Of a stretch of 64,000 nt of DNA, positions 40,351-49,150 are shown one piece after another. Source of the DNA: an uncultured Salinimicrobium sp. GTDB taxonomy: Bacteria > Bacteroidota > Bacteroidia > Flavobacteriales > Flavobacteriaceae. The notes below the pieces were generated by a model. The model saw only the letters and a list, made by a program, of their open reading frames with translations, was not told where the DNA came from and did no database searches. The stretch spans positions 1 through 64,000 of the forward strand of contig CAMPKA010000011.1 in the NCBI GenBank assembly GCA_946887075.1, given 5' to 3'. The stretch's first letter is position 1. Every line of letters begins with the position of its first letter. A program made the position numbers and the translations under genes.

Positions 40351-41613
40351 TTAGGAAGCATAACTGCCGCTGACGACGATCTGGGTGGTTTCCTGGGTGG
40401 ATTGTCTGAGGAGGATCTCTTTGTCCTTTTCCAGGTTCTTCACCGCGGTACTATCGAAGTGCCTGACGGTATAAAGATCCACCCCTTCCCTGCAACTTAC
40501 CCTGAAAGTCGCCTTAAGCTGCCTGATTAACTTCTCTAAGTTATTAAATTTATTGTCAACACATACAGAAAAGCTGATCGCGGAATTCTGAATAAGGTCA
40601 ACCTTGATCTGATACTGGTGGAACAGTGCAAAGATATGACTGATGTTTTTCTCCATGATAAAGGAGAAGTCAAGAGAAGAAAGCGAGATCAGGACCTGGT
40701 TCCTTTTGACTATAAAACAAGGCACCTTGGGAGAAATTCCAGGACCTTTCCGAACCACTGTCCCTTCCTCTGACGGAACCACAAAGGACTTAACGAACAG
40801 GGGAATTTCTTTTCTCTGTAGCGGCTGCAGGGTTTTCGGATGTATAACTGAGGCACCGTAAAAAGCCAGCTCGATGGCTTCCTCGTAGGAAATCTGGCGT
40901 AGCAGCACCGGTTGGGGGAAACTCCTGGGATCAGCATTGAGAACTCCAGGAACATCCTTCCAAATCGTTACGCTGTCGCAGTCCAGGCAGTAGGCGAAAA
41001 TCGCAGCGGTATAGTCACTGCCTTCCCTGCCAAGGCTGGTGGAGAAATTATTGTCGTCTGCCCCGATGAATCCCTGGGTGACGGTGAGTCCGCCAGGGTC
41101 CACCTGGGCAATAATCTGCTCCTGTGTTTCCTCCCATTGTACTTGCGCGTCCCTGTAGGTGCTATCGGTTCTAATACAGCTTCGGGCGTCCAACCACATA
41201 TTCTGATGTCCCCTAGACTCGAGATAAGCACTCATGATCCTGGTCGAAAGCAGTTCGCCATAAACGATCACCTGATCATAGACGTAATCATAATTCTCAG
41301 ACCTGTTGTGTTCCAGAAAATTGTTCAGATCTGAAAAAAGGGCGTCGATCCGGCTAAAGACGGAAGGCTGACCGACAGGAAAGAGGTCTTTTATGATCTG
41401 CTGATGAAACCCGCGGACCGCTTCCAGGATTTCCTTATGATTGCCCTGACCAAGATATTCCCTGACGACTTCCTCCAGGGCGTTGGTCATTTTCCCCATG
41501 GCGGAAATCACGACGACCTTTCCGCTAACACCACTGCTTTCCAGAACCCGTACCGCATTACGGACACCGTTTGCATCCTTTACGGACGCACCTCCGAACT
41601 TGTATACCTTCAT
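40351..41613 (-). CDS. lysC: Aspartate kinase (monofunctional)
   Basis: This 420-residue enzyme phosphorylates L-aspartate, opening the Lys/Thr/Met/diaminopimelate pathway. The kinase domain starts KVYKFGGASVKDANGVRN and contains VTQGFIGADDNNFSTSLGREGSDYTAAIFAYCL. EAIELAFYGASVIHPKTLQPL is also present. The C-terminal 120 residues are the ACT regulatory region (LISLSSLDFSFIMEKNISHIFALF), pointing to feedback control. No homoserine dehydrogenase domain is fused. Its start overlaps the GNAT gene by 4 nt and the lipid synthase gene follows by 11 nt, so the three form one unit. Confidence 0.94.
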   Translation of the reverse strand: MKVYKFGGASVKDANGVRNAVRVLESSGVSGKVVVISAMGKMTNALEEVVREYLGQGNHKEILEAVRGFHQQIIKDLFPVGQPSVFSRIDALFSDLNNFLEHNRSENYDYVYDQVIVYGELLSTRIMSAYLESRGHQNMWLDARSCIRTDSTYRDAQVQWEETQEQIIAQVDPGGLTVTQGFIGADDNNFSTSLGREGSDYTAAIFAYCLDCDSVTIWKDVPGVLNADPRSFPQPVLLRQISYEEAIELAFYGASVIHPKTLQPLQRKEIPLFVKSFVVPSEEGTVVRKGPGISPKVPCFIVKRNQVLISLSSLDFSFIMEKNISHIFALFHQYQIKVDLIQNSAISFSVCVDNKFNNLEKLIRQLKATFRVSCREGVDLYTVRHFDSTAVKNLEKDKEILLRQSTQETTQIVVSGSYAS

Positions 41614-42092
41614 AGATTTGTTTCTACGAATTTGGTGATTCCTTTTTCATCCATCTGTACCGTATACCAGTCCTTTAGGATAGTCGCGCCACTGCGCCTG
41701 TAGAATTCAATAGCGTTATGATTCCAATCCAGAACCACCCACTCTACTCTTTTCAGTCCCTCTTTTCTGGCGAACCTGATAACCTCCTTGTAAAGCGCAT
41801 TTCCGATTCCCTTTCCTCTTTTTTCCTTTCGCACGATCAGGTCCTCCAAATGAAGGGTTTTTCCCTTCCAGGTTGAGAATCGGTAGTAGAACAGCGCCAT
41901 TCCTTCAATCATCCCTTCGCACTCTGCAACAAAGGCGTGAAACATCGGATGTTCCCCGAAACCCTCGCGCTGCAACTCCTCAACACTTGTCTCTACTGCA
42001 TCGGGTTCTTTCTCAAAGGCTGCCAATTCCCGAATGAGCTCCAGGACAGCCGGCATGTCCTCCTTCTGGGCTTTTCTTATTTTAACTCCCAT
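41610..42092 (-). CDS. GNAT-family N-acetyltransferase (SSAT/thialysine-type)
   Basis: This 160-residue protein resembles spermidine/thialysine acetyltransferases, with AVLELIRELAAFEKEPDAVET at the start and ALFYYRFSTWKGKTLHLEDLIV. The acetyl-CoA loop is RKEKRGKGIGNAL (about 87-99), followed by WVVLDWNHNAIEFYRRSGA and LKDWYTVQM. Those C-terminal blocks are typical of the SAT2 branch, suggesting an amine or amino-acid substrate. It is the first gene of the GNAT-lysC-lipid synthase unit and overlaps lysC by 4 nt. Confidence 0.88.
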   Translation of the reverse strand: MGVKIRKAQKEDMPAVLELIRELAAFEKEPDAVETSVEELQREGFGEHPMFHAFVAECEGMIEGMALFYYRFSTWKGKTLHLEDLIVRKEKRGKGIGNALYKEVIRFARKEGLKRVEWVVLDWNHNAIEFYRRSGATILKDWYTVQMDEKGITKFVETNL

Positions 42093-42150
42093 ATCGAATA
42101 TTTCTAAACAAAAGTAGGGGATAGATTTTAAAAAAAATTTGCGAAAACGT

Positions 42151-42184
42151 TTGAGTGCTGTAAAAAATATTTGGGTTAGTTTTG
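42151..42184 (+). promoter_or_regulatory. Promoter of fbp
   Basis: TTG at 42151-42153 and TAGTTTTG at 42177-42184 (23-nt spacing, at the long end) fit the flavobacterial promoter. The leader would be about 23 nt before the ATG at 42213. Confidence 0.5.
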
Positions 42185-42212
42185 CTCGACAGTAACATTT
42201 CAGCAGTTAAAA

Positions 42213-43223
42213 ATGGTCAGGAAAAACCAAACCCTCGGAGAATTTATCATAGAGAATCAGGCCGAATTTGCCTATTCTTCAGGAGAGCTTTCCAGGTTGA
42301 TAAATTCAATCCGGTTGGCCGCAAAGGTAGTCAATCACGAGGTGAATAAGGCAGGCCTGGTGGACATCACCGGGGCAGCCGGGGAGACCAACGTTCAGGG
42401 GGAAGATCAGCAAAAGTTGGATGTATATGCCAACGACAAGTTCATTCAGACCCTTACCAACCGGGAGATAGTTTGTGGAATCGCTTCAGAGGAAAATGAC
42501 AGTTTCATCACCATTGCCGGATCGAACAATGATCATAAGAACAAATACGTGGTTCTCATGGATCCGCTGGACGGGAGCAGTAATATCGATGTCAATGTGT
42601 CTGTGGGTTCCATATTCTCTATCTACAGGCGGATCACGCCGGTGGGAACCCCGGTCCAACTGGAAGATTTCCTGCAGCCTGGCCATAAGCAGGTGGCTGC
42701 CGGATATGTTGTCTATGGAACATCCACGATGCTGGTTTATACCACTGGCCACGGGGTGAACGGATTCACCCTGAATCCGGCCCTGGGGTCCTGGTACCTC
42801 TCCCATCCCGACATGAAATTTCCGCCTACCGGACGTATCTACTCCGTGAATGAAGGGAACTATGTACATTTTCCACAGGGGGTGAAGGATTACATCAAGT
42901 ATTGTCAGGAGGAGGAAGGGGACAGGCCATACACTTCCCGTTATATCGGTTCCCTCGTTTCGGATTTTCACCGAAACATGATCAAGGGCGGGATCTATTT
43001 CTATCCGACGAGTTCCAAAGCTCCTAACGGAAAGCTTAGGCTGCTTTATGAATGTAATCCGATGGCCTTTATTGCCGAACAGGCAGGAGGGAAGGCCAGT
43101 GACGGCTATCGTCGGATCCTCGATATCGAACCGGAAGAACTCCATCAGCGGGTTCCATTTTTCTGTGGCAGCAGGGAAATGGTGGAAAAAGCCGAGGAGT
43201 TCATGGCCCGGCACAGGAAATGA
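42213..43223 (+). CDS. fbp: Class I fructose-1,6-bisphosphatase
   Basis: This 336-residue enzyme dephosphorylates fructose 1,6-bisphosphate in gluconeogenesis. Metal site motifs are present: [32 protein letters not shown] (near 115-135) and [21 protein letters not shown] close to the C-terminus. GKLRLLYE marks the substrate site. Length matches class I enzymes. It has its own promoter, is divergent from the GNAT-lysC unit, and is followed 80 nt later by the ligase-associated operon. Confidence 0.96.
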   Translation: MVRKNQTLGEFIIENQAEFAYSSGELSRLINSIRLAAKVVNHEVNKAGLVDITGAAGETNVQGEDQQKLDVYANDKFIQTLTNREIVCGIASEENDSFITIAGSNNDHKNKYVVLMDPLDGSSNIDVNVSVGSIFSIYRRITPVGTPVQLEDFLQPGHKQVAAGYVVYGTSTMLVYTTGHGVNGFTLNPALGSWYLSHPDMKFPPTGRIYSVNEGNYVHFPQGVKDYIKYCQEEEGDRPYTSRYIGSLVSDFHRNMIKGGIYFYPTSSKAPNGKLRLLYECNPMAFIAEQAGGKASDGYRRILDIEPEELHQRVPFFCGSREMVEKAEEFMARHRK

Positions 43224-43303
43224 CCAATGGGCCACCGCTGAGGGATTTTTAATTTTTTCCTAATGGAATTCCCGGCCTCCTGAAAAAGTCCTACCTTGAA
43301 TTC

Positions 43304-44353
43304 ATGCCGGAAGAAAACAGGAAAAAACCCTTGCTGTGTTTCGACGAAAAGGGGATCTGCTGCGAAGAGGCGGGAGTATACCTCGATCCCTGGAAACCAG
43401 TGGAAAATGCCATCATTACCCACGGACATGCCGACCACTCCCGATGGGGCCACAACAGGTATATCACCCACCATAGCAATGTCCCGATCCTCAGGCACAG
43501 GCTCGGTGAAATAACGGTGTCCGGCAGGGAATACGGAGAAAGTTTTAGAATTAACAACGTGAAATTCACCCTATATCCTGCGGGTCATATTGTAGGGTCC
43601 TCCCAGGTACGGGTGGAGCATAAGGGGGAGGTATGGGTGTTCAGCGGGGATTATAAGACGGAACCAGACGGTATTTCGGTTCCCTTCGAACCTGTTGCCT
43701 GCGATGCCTTTATTACGGAAAGCACCTTTGGGCTTCCGGCCTTTACCTGGCTTCCTCAGCAGGAGGTAATGCAGGATATTAATCAATGGTGGCAACAGAA
43801 TATCCTGGAAGGGAAGACCTCAATGCTTTTTGGTTACGCTCTTGGAAAGGCGCAACGCCTCCTGAAATCCCTTGATCCTTCGATTGGTCCTATTTATACG
43901 CATGGTGCGATAGAGAATATGACCGAGGTCATCAGACCTCTGACTTCCTTGCCGCCGACCATCAGAATGACCCGGGAAGTTTCAAAGGAAAGTATCCGGG
44001 GAGCAATGGTCCTGGCACCCCCCAGTGCCCAGGGAAGTTCCTGGCTGCGAAAAATGGTTCCTTATGAAACCGGCATGGCCAGCGGGTGGATGGCCTTCAG
44101 GGGGGCAAGGCGCCGGAGGGCCGTTGACAGGGGATTCGTGCTGTCCGACCACGCCGACTGGCATGGACTCCTGGGTGCGATCAAAGCGACCGGATGTGAG
44201 CGCGTCATCTGCACCCACGGGTACGCGGACATCTTCTGCCGATATCTCGGTGAGATCGGCTATGATGCCAGAACCGCAAAAACACAGTACGAAGGGGAAC
44301 TTGCAGAGATGGAGGCAAAAGGCGAGGAGGAGAACCAGACACAGGAGCCATGA
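43304..44353 (+). CDS. Ligase-associated DNA exonuclease (metallo-beta-lactamase fold)
   Basis: This 349-residue protein has the beta-lactamase/beta-CASP nuclease fold. The zinc motif HGHADH lies at residues 40-45, GHIVGSSQVRVEH and VFSGDYKTEPDG follow, and a late LSDHADWHGL and CTHGYAD complete the metal site. It corresponds to the exonuclease that always accompanies the ATP-dependent ligase and DEXH helicase in this DNA repair cassette. The first gene of the four, it overlaps the ligase by 4 nt (ATGA). Confidence 0.93.
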   Translation: MPEENRKKPLLCFDEKGICCEEAGVYLDPWKPVENAIITHGHADHSRWGHNRYITHHSNVPILRHRLGEITVSGREYGESFRINNVKFTLYPAGHIVGSSQVRVEHKGEVWVFSGDYKTEPDGISVPFEPVACDAFITESTFGLPAFTWLPQQEVMQDINQWWQQNILEGKTSMLFGYALGKAQRLLKSLDPSIGPIYTHGAIENMTEVIRPLTSLPPTIRMTREVSKESIRGAMVLAPPSAQGSSWLRKMVPYETGMASGWMAFRGARRRRAVDRGFVLSDHADWHGLLGAIKATGCERVICTHGYADIFCRYLGEIGYDARTAKTQYEGELAEMEAKGEEENQTQEP

Positions 44354-45933
44354 GAGATTTTGCCATGCTGATCAAGGAACTGGATTCCACAAACAAAACC
44401 AATGTAAAGGTGGAAGCGCTTACCCGGTATCTAAAAAGGGCAGCCGACAAAGACAAAGTCTGGGCGATTGCCGTGCTTTCACATCGTAGGCCCCCCCGTC
44501 CCGTAAACACGACCATGCTGAGGCATTTTGCCGCAGAACTGGCGAGGATTCCGCTCTGGTTGTTCGAGGAATCCTATCATATTGTAGGGGACCTGGCAGA
44601 GACTATAGCCCTTGTCATTCCACCCGCTGAGGAATCCACAGAGAAGCCACTTTCCCAATTCCTCGAAGAGATGATCCAGCTGAAAACGGCACCTGAAGCA
44701 GAAAAAAAGGAATACCTGCATGAAAATTGGACTGCCCTGAACTACTATGAAAGGTTCGTATTCACAAAATTGATCACCGGAAGTTTCCGGATAGGAGTCA
44801 GCCAGAAATTAATGACCCGGGCACTGGCCAGGGCCACCGATATAGATGAAGATATTTTAGCCTATAAGCTTATGGGGAGCTGGGATCCGGGACAGATCAG
44901 TTTCGAAAAACTGATTTTGGATCACCAGGAGGAGGACTACTTTTCCAAACCTTACCCGTTTTACCTGGCCTACGCCATTGAGGGTCCGCCAGAAACGTTA
45001 GGCGATCCCGGTATCTGGAGTGCAGAACACAAATGGGACGGGATCAGGGCACAGCTGATCGTCCGAAACCAGGAGATGTTCCTCTGGACAAGGGGAGAGG
45101 AGCTAGTGACAGATAAATACCCGGAATTTCTGCCGCTGGCGGAATGGCTTCCTGACGGTACCGTGCTAGATGGAGAAATCTTAGCCTTTCGAGATGGAGA
45201 AATAGGCAGTTTCAATGATCTTCAAACCAGGATCGGTCGCAAAAGGATCACCAAGGCACTTCTGGAAAAGGTTCCGGTAATTCTAAAGGCATATGATGTT
45301 CTGGAGTGGGAGGGGAAGGATGTCCGTAGCCTTGCCTTTGCGGACCGTAGAAGGATTCTGGAGAAGTTATACCGGCAGGTTGCTTTTGATTCCCCGCTGC
45401 ATCTGTCAGAGACCATCAGCTTTGACAATTGGGAGGAGGCGGCGAGGGAACGGGAACGGGCCAGGGAGGTAAAAAGTGAGGGGCTCATGCTGAAACGGTG
45501 GGACTCCCCTTACCTGGTCGGGCGAAAAAAGGGAGATTGGTGGAAGTGGAAGGTCGCTCCCCTGACTGTTGACGCTGTTCTCACCTATGCCATGCGAGGT
45601 CACGGACGTCGATCCAACCTTTTTACCGATTACACCTTCGGGCTTTGGGACGGCACAGAACTGGTGACTTTTGCCAAAGCCTATTCAGGTCTTACCGATG
45701 CGGAATTCCGGCAAGTCGATTCCTGGATTAAGAGCAATACGATCGAGAGGTTTGGACCTGTGAGAAGTGTAAAGCCTGAACTTGTGTTCGAAATTGCCTT
45801 CGAAGGAATTGCCTTTTCTTCCCGCCATAAGAGCGGTGTTGCGACCCGGTTTCCCCGGATCCTGAGATGGCGGCAGGACAAAAAACCTGAGGAAGCTAAT
45901 TCCCTTGAGGAGCTTAAACAATTGATTTCCTGA
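44350..45933 (+). CDS. ATP-dependent DNA ligase
   Basis: This 527-residue ligase uses ATP, in contrast to the NAD-dependent replicative LigA. The adenylation motif I EHKWDGIRAQL has the nucleophile Lys at residue 228. Later motifs include VLDGEILAF, VKSEGLMLKRWDSPYLVGRK and DWWKWKVAPLTVDAVL. An N-terminal DNA-binding domain (about 1-190) and a C-terminal OB fold complete the standard layout. It probably seals breaks after end processing by the cassette's nuclease and helicase. It is tightly coupled upstream (4-nt overlap), with a 2-nt gap downstream. Confidence 0.95.
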   Translation: MRDFAMLIKELDSTNKTNVKVEALTRYLKRAADKDKVWAIAVLSHRRPPRPVNTTMLRHFAAELARIPLWLFEESYHIVGDLAETIALVIPPAEESTEKPLSQFLEEMIQLKTAPEAEKKEYLHENWTALNYYERFVFTKLITGSFRIGVSQKLMTRALARATDIDEDILAYKLMGSWDPGQISFEKLILDHQEEDYFSKPYPFYLAYAIEGPPETLGDPGIWSAEHKWDGIRAQLIVRNQEMFLWTRGEELVTDKYPEFLPLAEWLPDGTVLDGEILAFRDGEIGSFNDLQTRIGRKRITKALLEKVPVILKAYDVLEWEGKDVRSLAFADRRRILEKLYRQVAFDSPLHLSETISFDNWEEAARERERAREVKSEGLMLKRWDSPYLVGRKKGDWWKWKVAPLTVDAVLTYAMRGHGRRSNLFTDYTFGLWDGTELVTFAKAYSGLTDAEFRQVDSWIKSNTIERFGPVRSVKPELVFEIAFEGIAFSSRHKSGVATRFPRILRWRQDKKPEEANSLEELKQLIS

Positions 45934-45935
45934 CC

Positions 45936-48425
45936 GTGAAACCGCCCACTCCAAAGAAACTCCTACCGACGGAGGTGCCAGATTTGATCGCTGTCGCCCA
46001 GGACTGGTTTGCCCGACGGCACTGGCAGCCTTTTCCTTTCCAGGTTCAATGTTGGAGAGCTTTCCTGGAGGGTAAAAACGGGTTGCTCAATGCCCCCACA
46101 GGTAGCGGCAAGACCTATGCCCTCTGGATCCCAATTGTCCTGGACCAGATCCGGAAAACCGAGATTTCGGGCTCGAGATCCAGCGGGCTCAAAGCAATCT
46201 GGGTCACGCCGCTTCGCGCTCTTTCTGTAGAAATCGAACAGGCAGCGAACCGGTTCCTCGAGGGAATCGGAAGTGATATGACGGTAGGCATTAGGACTGG
46301 CGATACGCCTCAAAAACTGAGAATATCCCAGAAGAAGAAAATGCCTGACCTGCTGATTACCACTCCAGAAAGCCTGCACCTGCTGCTCTCGTCAAGGGAC
46401 TACGACAAGCTGTTTCACCGGCTTTCCGCTGTTGTGGTCGATGAATGGCATGAATTGCTTGGCAGTAAAAGGGGCGTCCAGATCGAATTGGCGCTCTCAA
46501 GATTGAAGAATATGATCCCCGACTTACGGATCTGGGGGATTTCCGCTACCATCGGCAATCTTCAGGAGGCGCGGGAGGTGCTCCTGGGAACCGATTCTCC
46601 CGCCCTGAAGCAGTCAGAACTCGTGGTGGCTGACATTCCTAAGGAAATCGAGGTGAGGTCGATTATACCTGCCAAAATGGAAACCTTTCCCTGGCGGGGT
46701 CACCTTGGGCTCCATCTTCTGGATGAGGTCGTGTCCATTGTGAAAAGCAGCAAGACCACCCTCCTCTTTACCAACACACGTTCCCAATGCGAAATCTGGT
46801 TTCAGCGGATCCTCGAGAAATATCCGGAATTTGCTGGAGAGATCGCAGTGCATCATGGAAGTATTGATCGTGAAACCCGGCTATGGGTCGAAGAGGCCAT
46901 ACGGGAGGAAAGGCTGAAAGCGGTGGTTGCCACTTCCAGTCTTGACCTGGGCGTGGATTTTGCTCCTGTGGAAACCATCATCCAGATTGGCGGACCTAAA
47001 GGGGTAGCCCGGTTTATTCAGCGGGCAGGGAGAAGCGGGCATCGGCCAGAGGCTAAATCAGTGATTTATTTTCTGCCGACTCACGCCATGGAACTTATTG
47101 AAGCATCAGCCTTGAAAAAGGCTGTAAAGCATTCCGTAGTTGAGGAACGCATCCCCTACCTGGGGAGTTTCGACGTTCTGATCCAGTATCTTACAACCCT
47201 GGCCGTATCAGACGGGTTCTATCCCGAGCGCATTTTCCCCGAAGTAAAGGCCACTTTCTGTTATAGGGATATCAGCCGTGAGGAATGGCAATGGGTGCTA
47301 AATTTTATTACCAAAGGGAGTCAGAGCCTTCAGGCCTATGATGAATTCAAAAAAGTCGAAATCGAGGAAGATGGCCGGTTTAAAGTCCACAGCAAGGCGG
47401 TCGCCACACGACATCGGCTCCAGATCGGTACAATCGTGGGCGATGCCCTGCTGGTAGTGAAATTCCTCGGAGGATCTTATCTGGGAACCATCGAGGAATC
47501 CTTCATATCCAAACTCAATCCTGGAGATAACTTTACCTTTGCAGGAAGGAATCTGGAGCTTCACCAGGTCAGGAATATGCAGGTACTGGTAAAACGTTCC
47601 GCAAAGAAAAACAGCAGGTTCCCGAGTTGGGCAGGGGGCAGGATGACCTTCTCGGCCAGGATGAGCGAACTCCTCCGGGAAGAACTGTGGGAAGCAGCAA
47701 AAGGAACTCAGGAATCCCCTGAACTAAAAGCCCTGTCCCATACCTTCGACCGCCAGCGGAAGGAATCCCTCATTCCTACGGCCAATCAATTCCTGATCGA
47801 ATCCTTTAAAACCAGGGAAGGCTATCATACGCTGTTTTACCCCTTCGAGGGAAGATTTGTTCATGAGGCCCTTTCAAGCCTGATCGCCTACAGGTGCAGT
47901 CTTTTGAATCCGATTACCTTCTCCCTAGCGTATAATGATTATGGTTTCGAGCTACTCTCGGATCGTCCGTTGGATATCCAGCAGGTACTGGACAATGACC
48001 TGTTTACGGACGAACATCTTATGGACGATCTTCAGACAAGCCTAAACTTCACCGAGATGGCTAAAAGGAAATTCAGAGACATAGCCGTAATTTCCGGAAT
48101 GGTCTTTACAGGTTACCCTAATAAGATGGTGCGGACAAAGCATCTTCAATCGAATTCTCAGTTGCTGTTTAGCGTGTTCAGGGATTATGAACCTGAAAAT
48201 CTCCTTTTCAGACAGGCTTTTCAGGAGACCTTTGAGCACCAGCTGGAGGAGGGAAGACTCCGCCTTGCCCTGGAAAGGATTGGAACCCAGGAAAAGGTAT
48301 GGATGAAATGTCAGAAGCCGACGCCCTTCTCCTTCCCGATCATTACAGACCGGATGAGGGACAAGTTGAGTTCTGAAAAGCTGGAGGACAGGATCAGACG
48401 CATGATTGCCCAGTGGGAAAATTGA
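45936..48425 (+). CDS. Ligase-associated DEXH-box DNA helicase (Lhr-like)
   Basis: This 829-residue SF2 helicase has Walker A APTGSGKTYALW (about 49-60), TPLRALSVEI, TTPESLHLLLS, the motif II box VVDEWHELLG, and WGISATIGN. In RecA domain 2 are VATSSLDLGVDF and FIQRAGRSGHRP. A long Lhr-type C-terminal region follows. The start must be the GTG at 45936, because the first in-frame ATG is beyond Walker A and the ligase stop is just 2 nt upstream. It is the third gene of the repair cassette. Confidence 0.94.
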   Translation: MKPPTPKKLLPTEVPDLIAVAQDWFARRHWQPFPFQVQCWRAFLEGKNGLLNAPTGSGKTYALWIPIVLDQIRKTEISGSRSSGLKAIWVTPLRALSVEIEQAANRFLEGIGSDMTVGIRTGDTPQKLRISQKKKMPDLLITTPESLHLLLSSRDYDKLFHRLSAVVVDEWHELLGSKRGVQIELALSRLKNMIPDLRIWGISATIGNLQEAREVLLGTDSPALKQSELVVADIPKEIEVRSIIPAKMETFPWRGHLGLHLLDEVVSIVKSSKTTLLFTNTRSQCEIWFQRILEKYPEFAGEIAVHHGSIDRETRLWVEEAIREERLKAVVATSSLDLGVDFAPVETIIQIGGPKGVARFIQRAGRSGHRPEAKSVIYFLPTHAMELIEASALKKAVKHSVVEERIPYLGSFDVLIQYLTTLAVSDGFYPERIFPEVKATFCYRDISREEWQWVLNFITKGSQSLQAYDEFKKVEIEEDGRFKVHSKAVATRHRLQIGTIVGDALLVVKFLGGSYLGTIEESFISKLNPGDNFTFAGRNLELHQVRNMQVLVKRSAKKNSRFPSWAGGRMTFSARMSELLREELWEAAKGTQESPELKALSHTFDRQRKESLIPTANQFLIESFKTREGYHTLFYPFEGRFVHEALSSLIAYRCSLLNPITFSLAYNDYGFELLSDRPLDIQQVLDNDLFTDEHLMDDLQTSLNFTEMAKRKFRDIAVISGMVFTGYPNKMVRTKHLQSNSQLLFSVFRDYEPENLLFRQAFQETFEHQLEEGRLRLALERIGTQEKVWMKCQKPTPFSFPIITDRMRDKLSSEKLEDRIRRMIAQWEN

Positions 48426-48435
48426 CCAGAGAAAC

Positions 48436-49086
48436 ATGACCAGACGGATCAGCATTCGGAACAACTCTTTTATCTTACATGCTACGGGTGCCCTATACTG
48501 GAAAGAACACAGAAGGCTGCTCATCAGTGATGTGCATCTCGGGAAAATCAGTCATTTCCGCAAACACGGCAGTGCCGTGCCCCATGGTGTGATCGGGGAA
48601 AACTTCAGGAAACTCGATACGGTGATGAGCCTTTTTCAGCCCAGGGAGCTGATTTTCCTGGGAGACCTTTTCCACAGCAGACTCAATCGGGAGTGGGCCT
48701 TGTTTGCGGGCTGGGTAGAGCAACAGAAGGCCAGGATCAGCCTCGTGGAAGGCAATCACGACATCCTCTCACCGGAGAAGTACGCTTCTCTGGGGATAAG
48801 TGTCCATGAGGAACTTCAAATGGAAGATTTCATCCTGACACATGAGCCTAGGAACAGGGAAGGACTTTTCAATTTCTCCGGCCATATTCATCCGGGAATA
48901 AAAGTTCAGGGAAAAGGCAGGCAATCCCTGAGTCTTCCTTGTTTCTTTCGGACCAGGGACTGCCTGATCCTGCCTGCATTCGGGGCTTTTACAGGGAAAT
49001 ATCTCCTGAATCCCGGTCCGGGAGACCGTGTTTTTATCATTACTCCCCAGGAGGTTATTCCATTTTCTCCAGGTAGGTCCAAATGA
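48436..49086 (+). CDS. pdeM: Ligase-associated DNA damage response endonuclease PdeM
   Basis: This 216-residue calcineurin-like metallophosphoesterase has a full metal-ligand set: LLISDVHLGKISHFRKHG, IFLGDLFHS, LVEGNHDIL, LTHEPR and FSGHIHPGI. The start at 48436 (MTRRISIRNNSF) lies 10 nt after the helicase stop; an ATG at 48406 would overlap the helicase by 20 nt. It completes the four-gene cassette and is followed by a strong terminator. Confidence 0.93.
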   Translation: MTRRISIRNNSFILHATGALYWKEHRRLLISDVHLGKISHFRKHGSAVPHGVIGENFRKLDTVMSLFQPRELIFLGDLFHSRLNREWALFAGWVEQQKARISLVEGNHDILSPEKYASLGISVHEELQMEDFILTHEPRNREGLFNFSGHIHPGIKVQGKGRQSLSLPCFFRTRDCLILPAFGAFTGKYLLNPGPGDRVFIITPQEVIPFSPGRSK

Positions 49087-49097
49087 TAAAATTACGT

Positions 49098-49129
49098 GAA
49101 GAGCCCCGGCTCTTCCCTCTGGTTTTTTT
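49098..49129 (+). terminator. Intrinsic terminator of the ligase-associated operon
   Basis: A perfect 7-bp GC-rich stem (GAAGAGC 49098-49104 with GCTCTTC 49109-49115, loop CCCG) is followed by a run of seven T at 49123-49129. Confidence 0.85.
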
Positions 49130-49150
49130 AATTTAATAAAAACGCTTGTT

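Noticed and set aside
42486..43235. A 249-codon open frame on the minus strand
   Set aside because: It mirrors fbp and has no promoter or domain.
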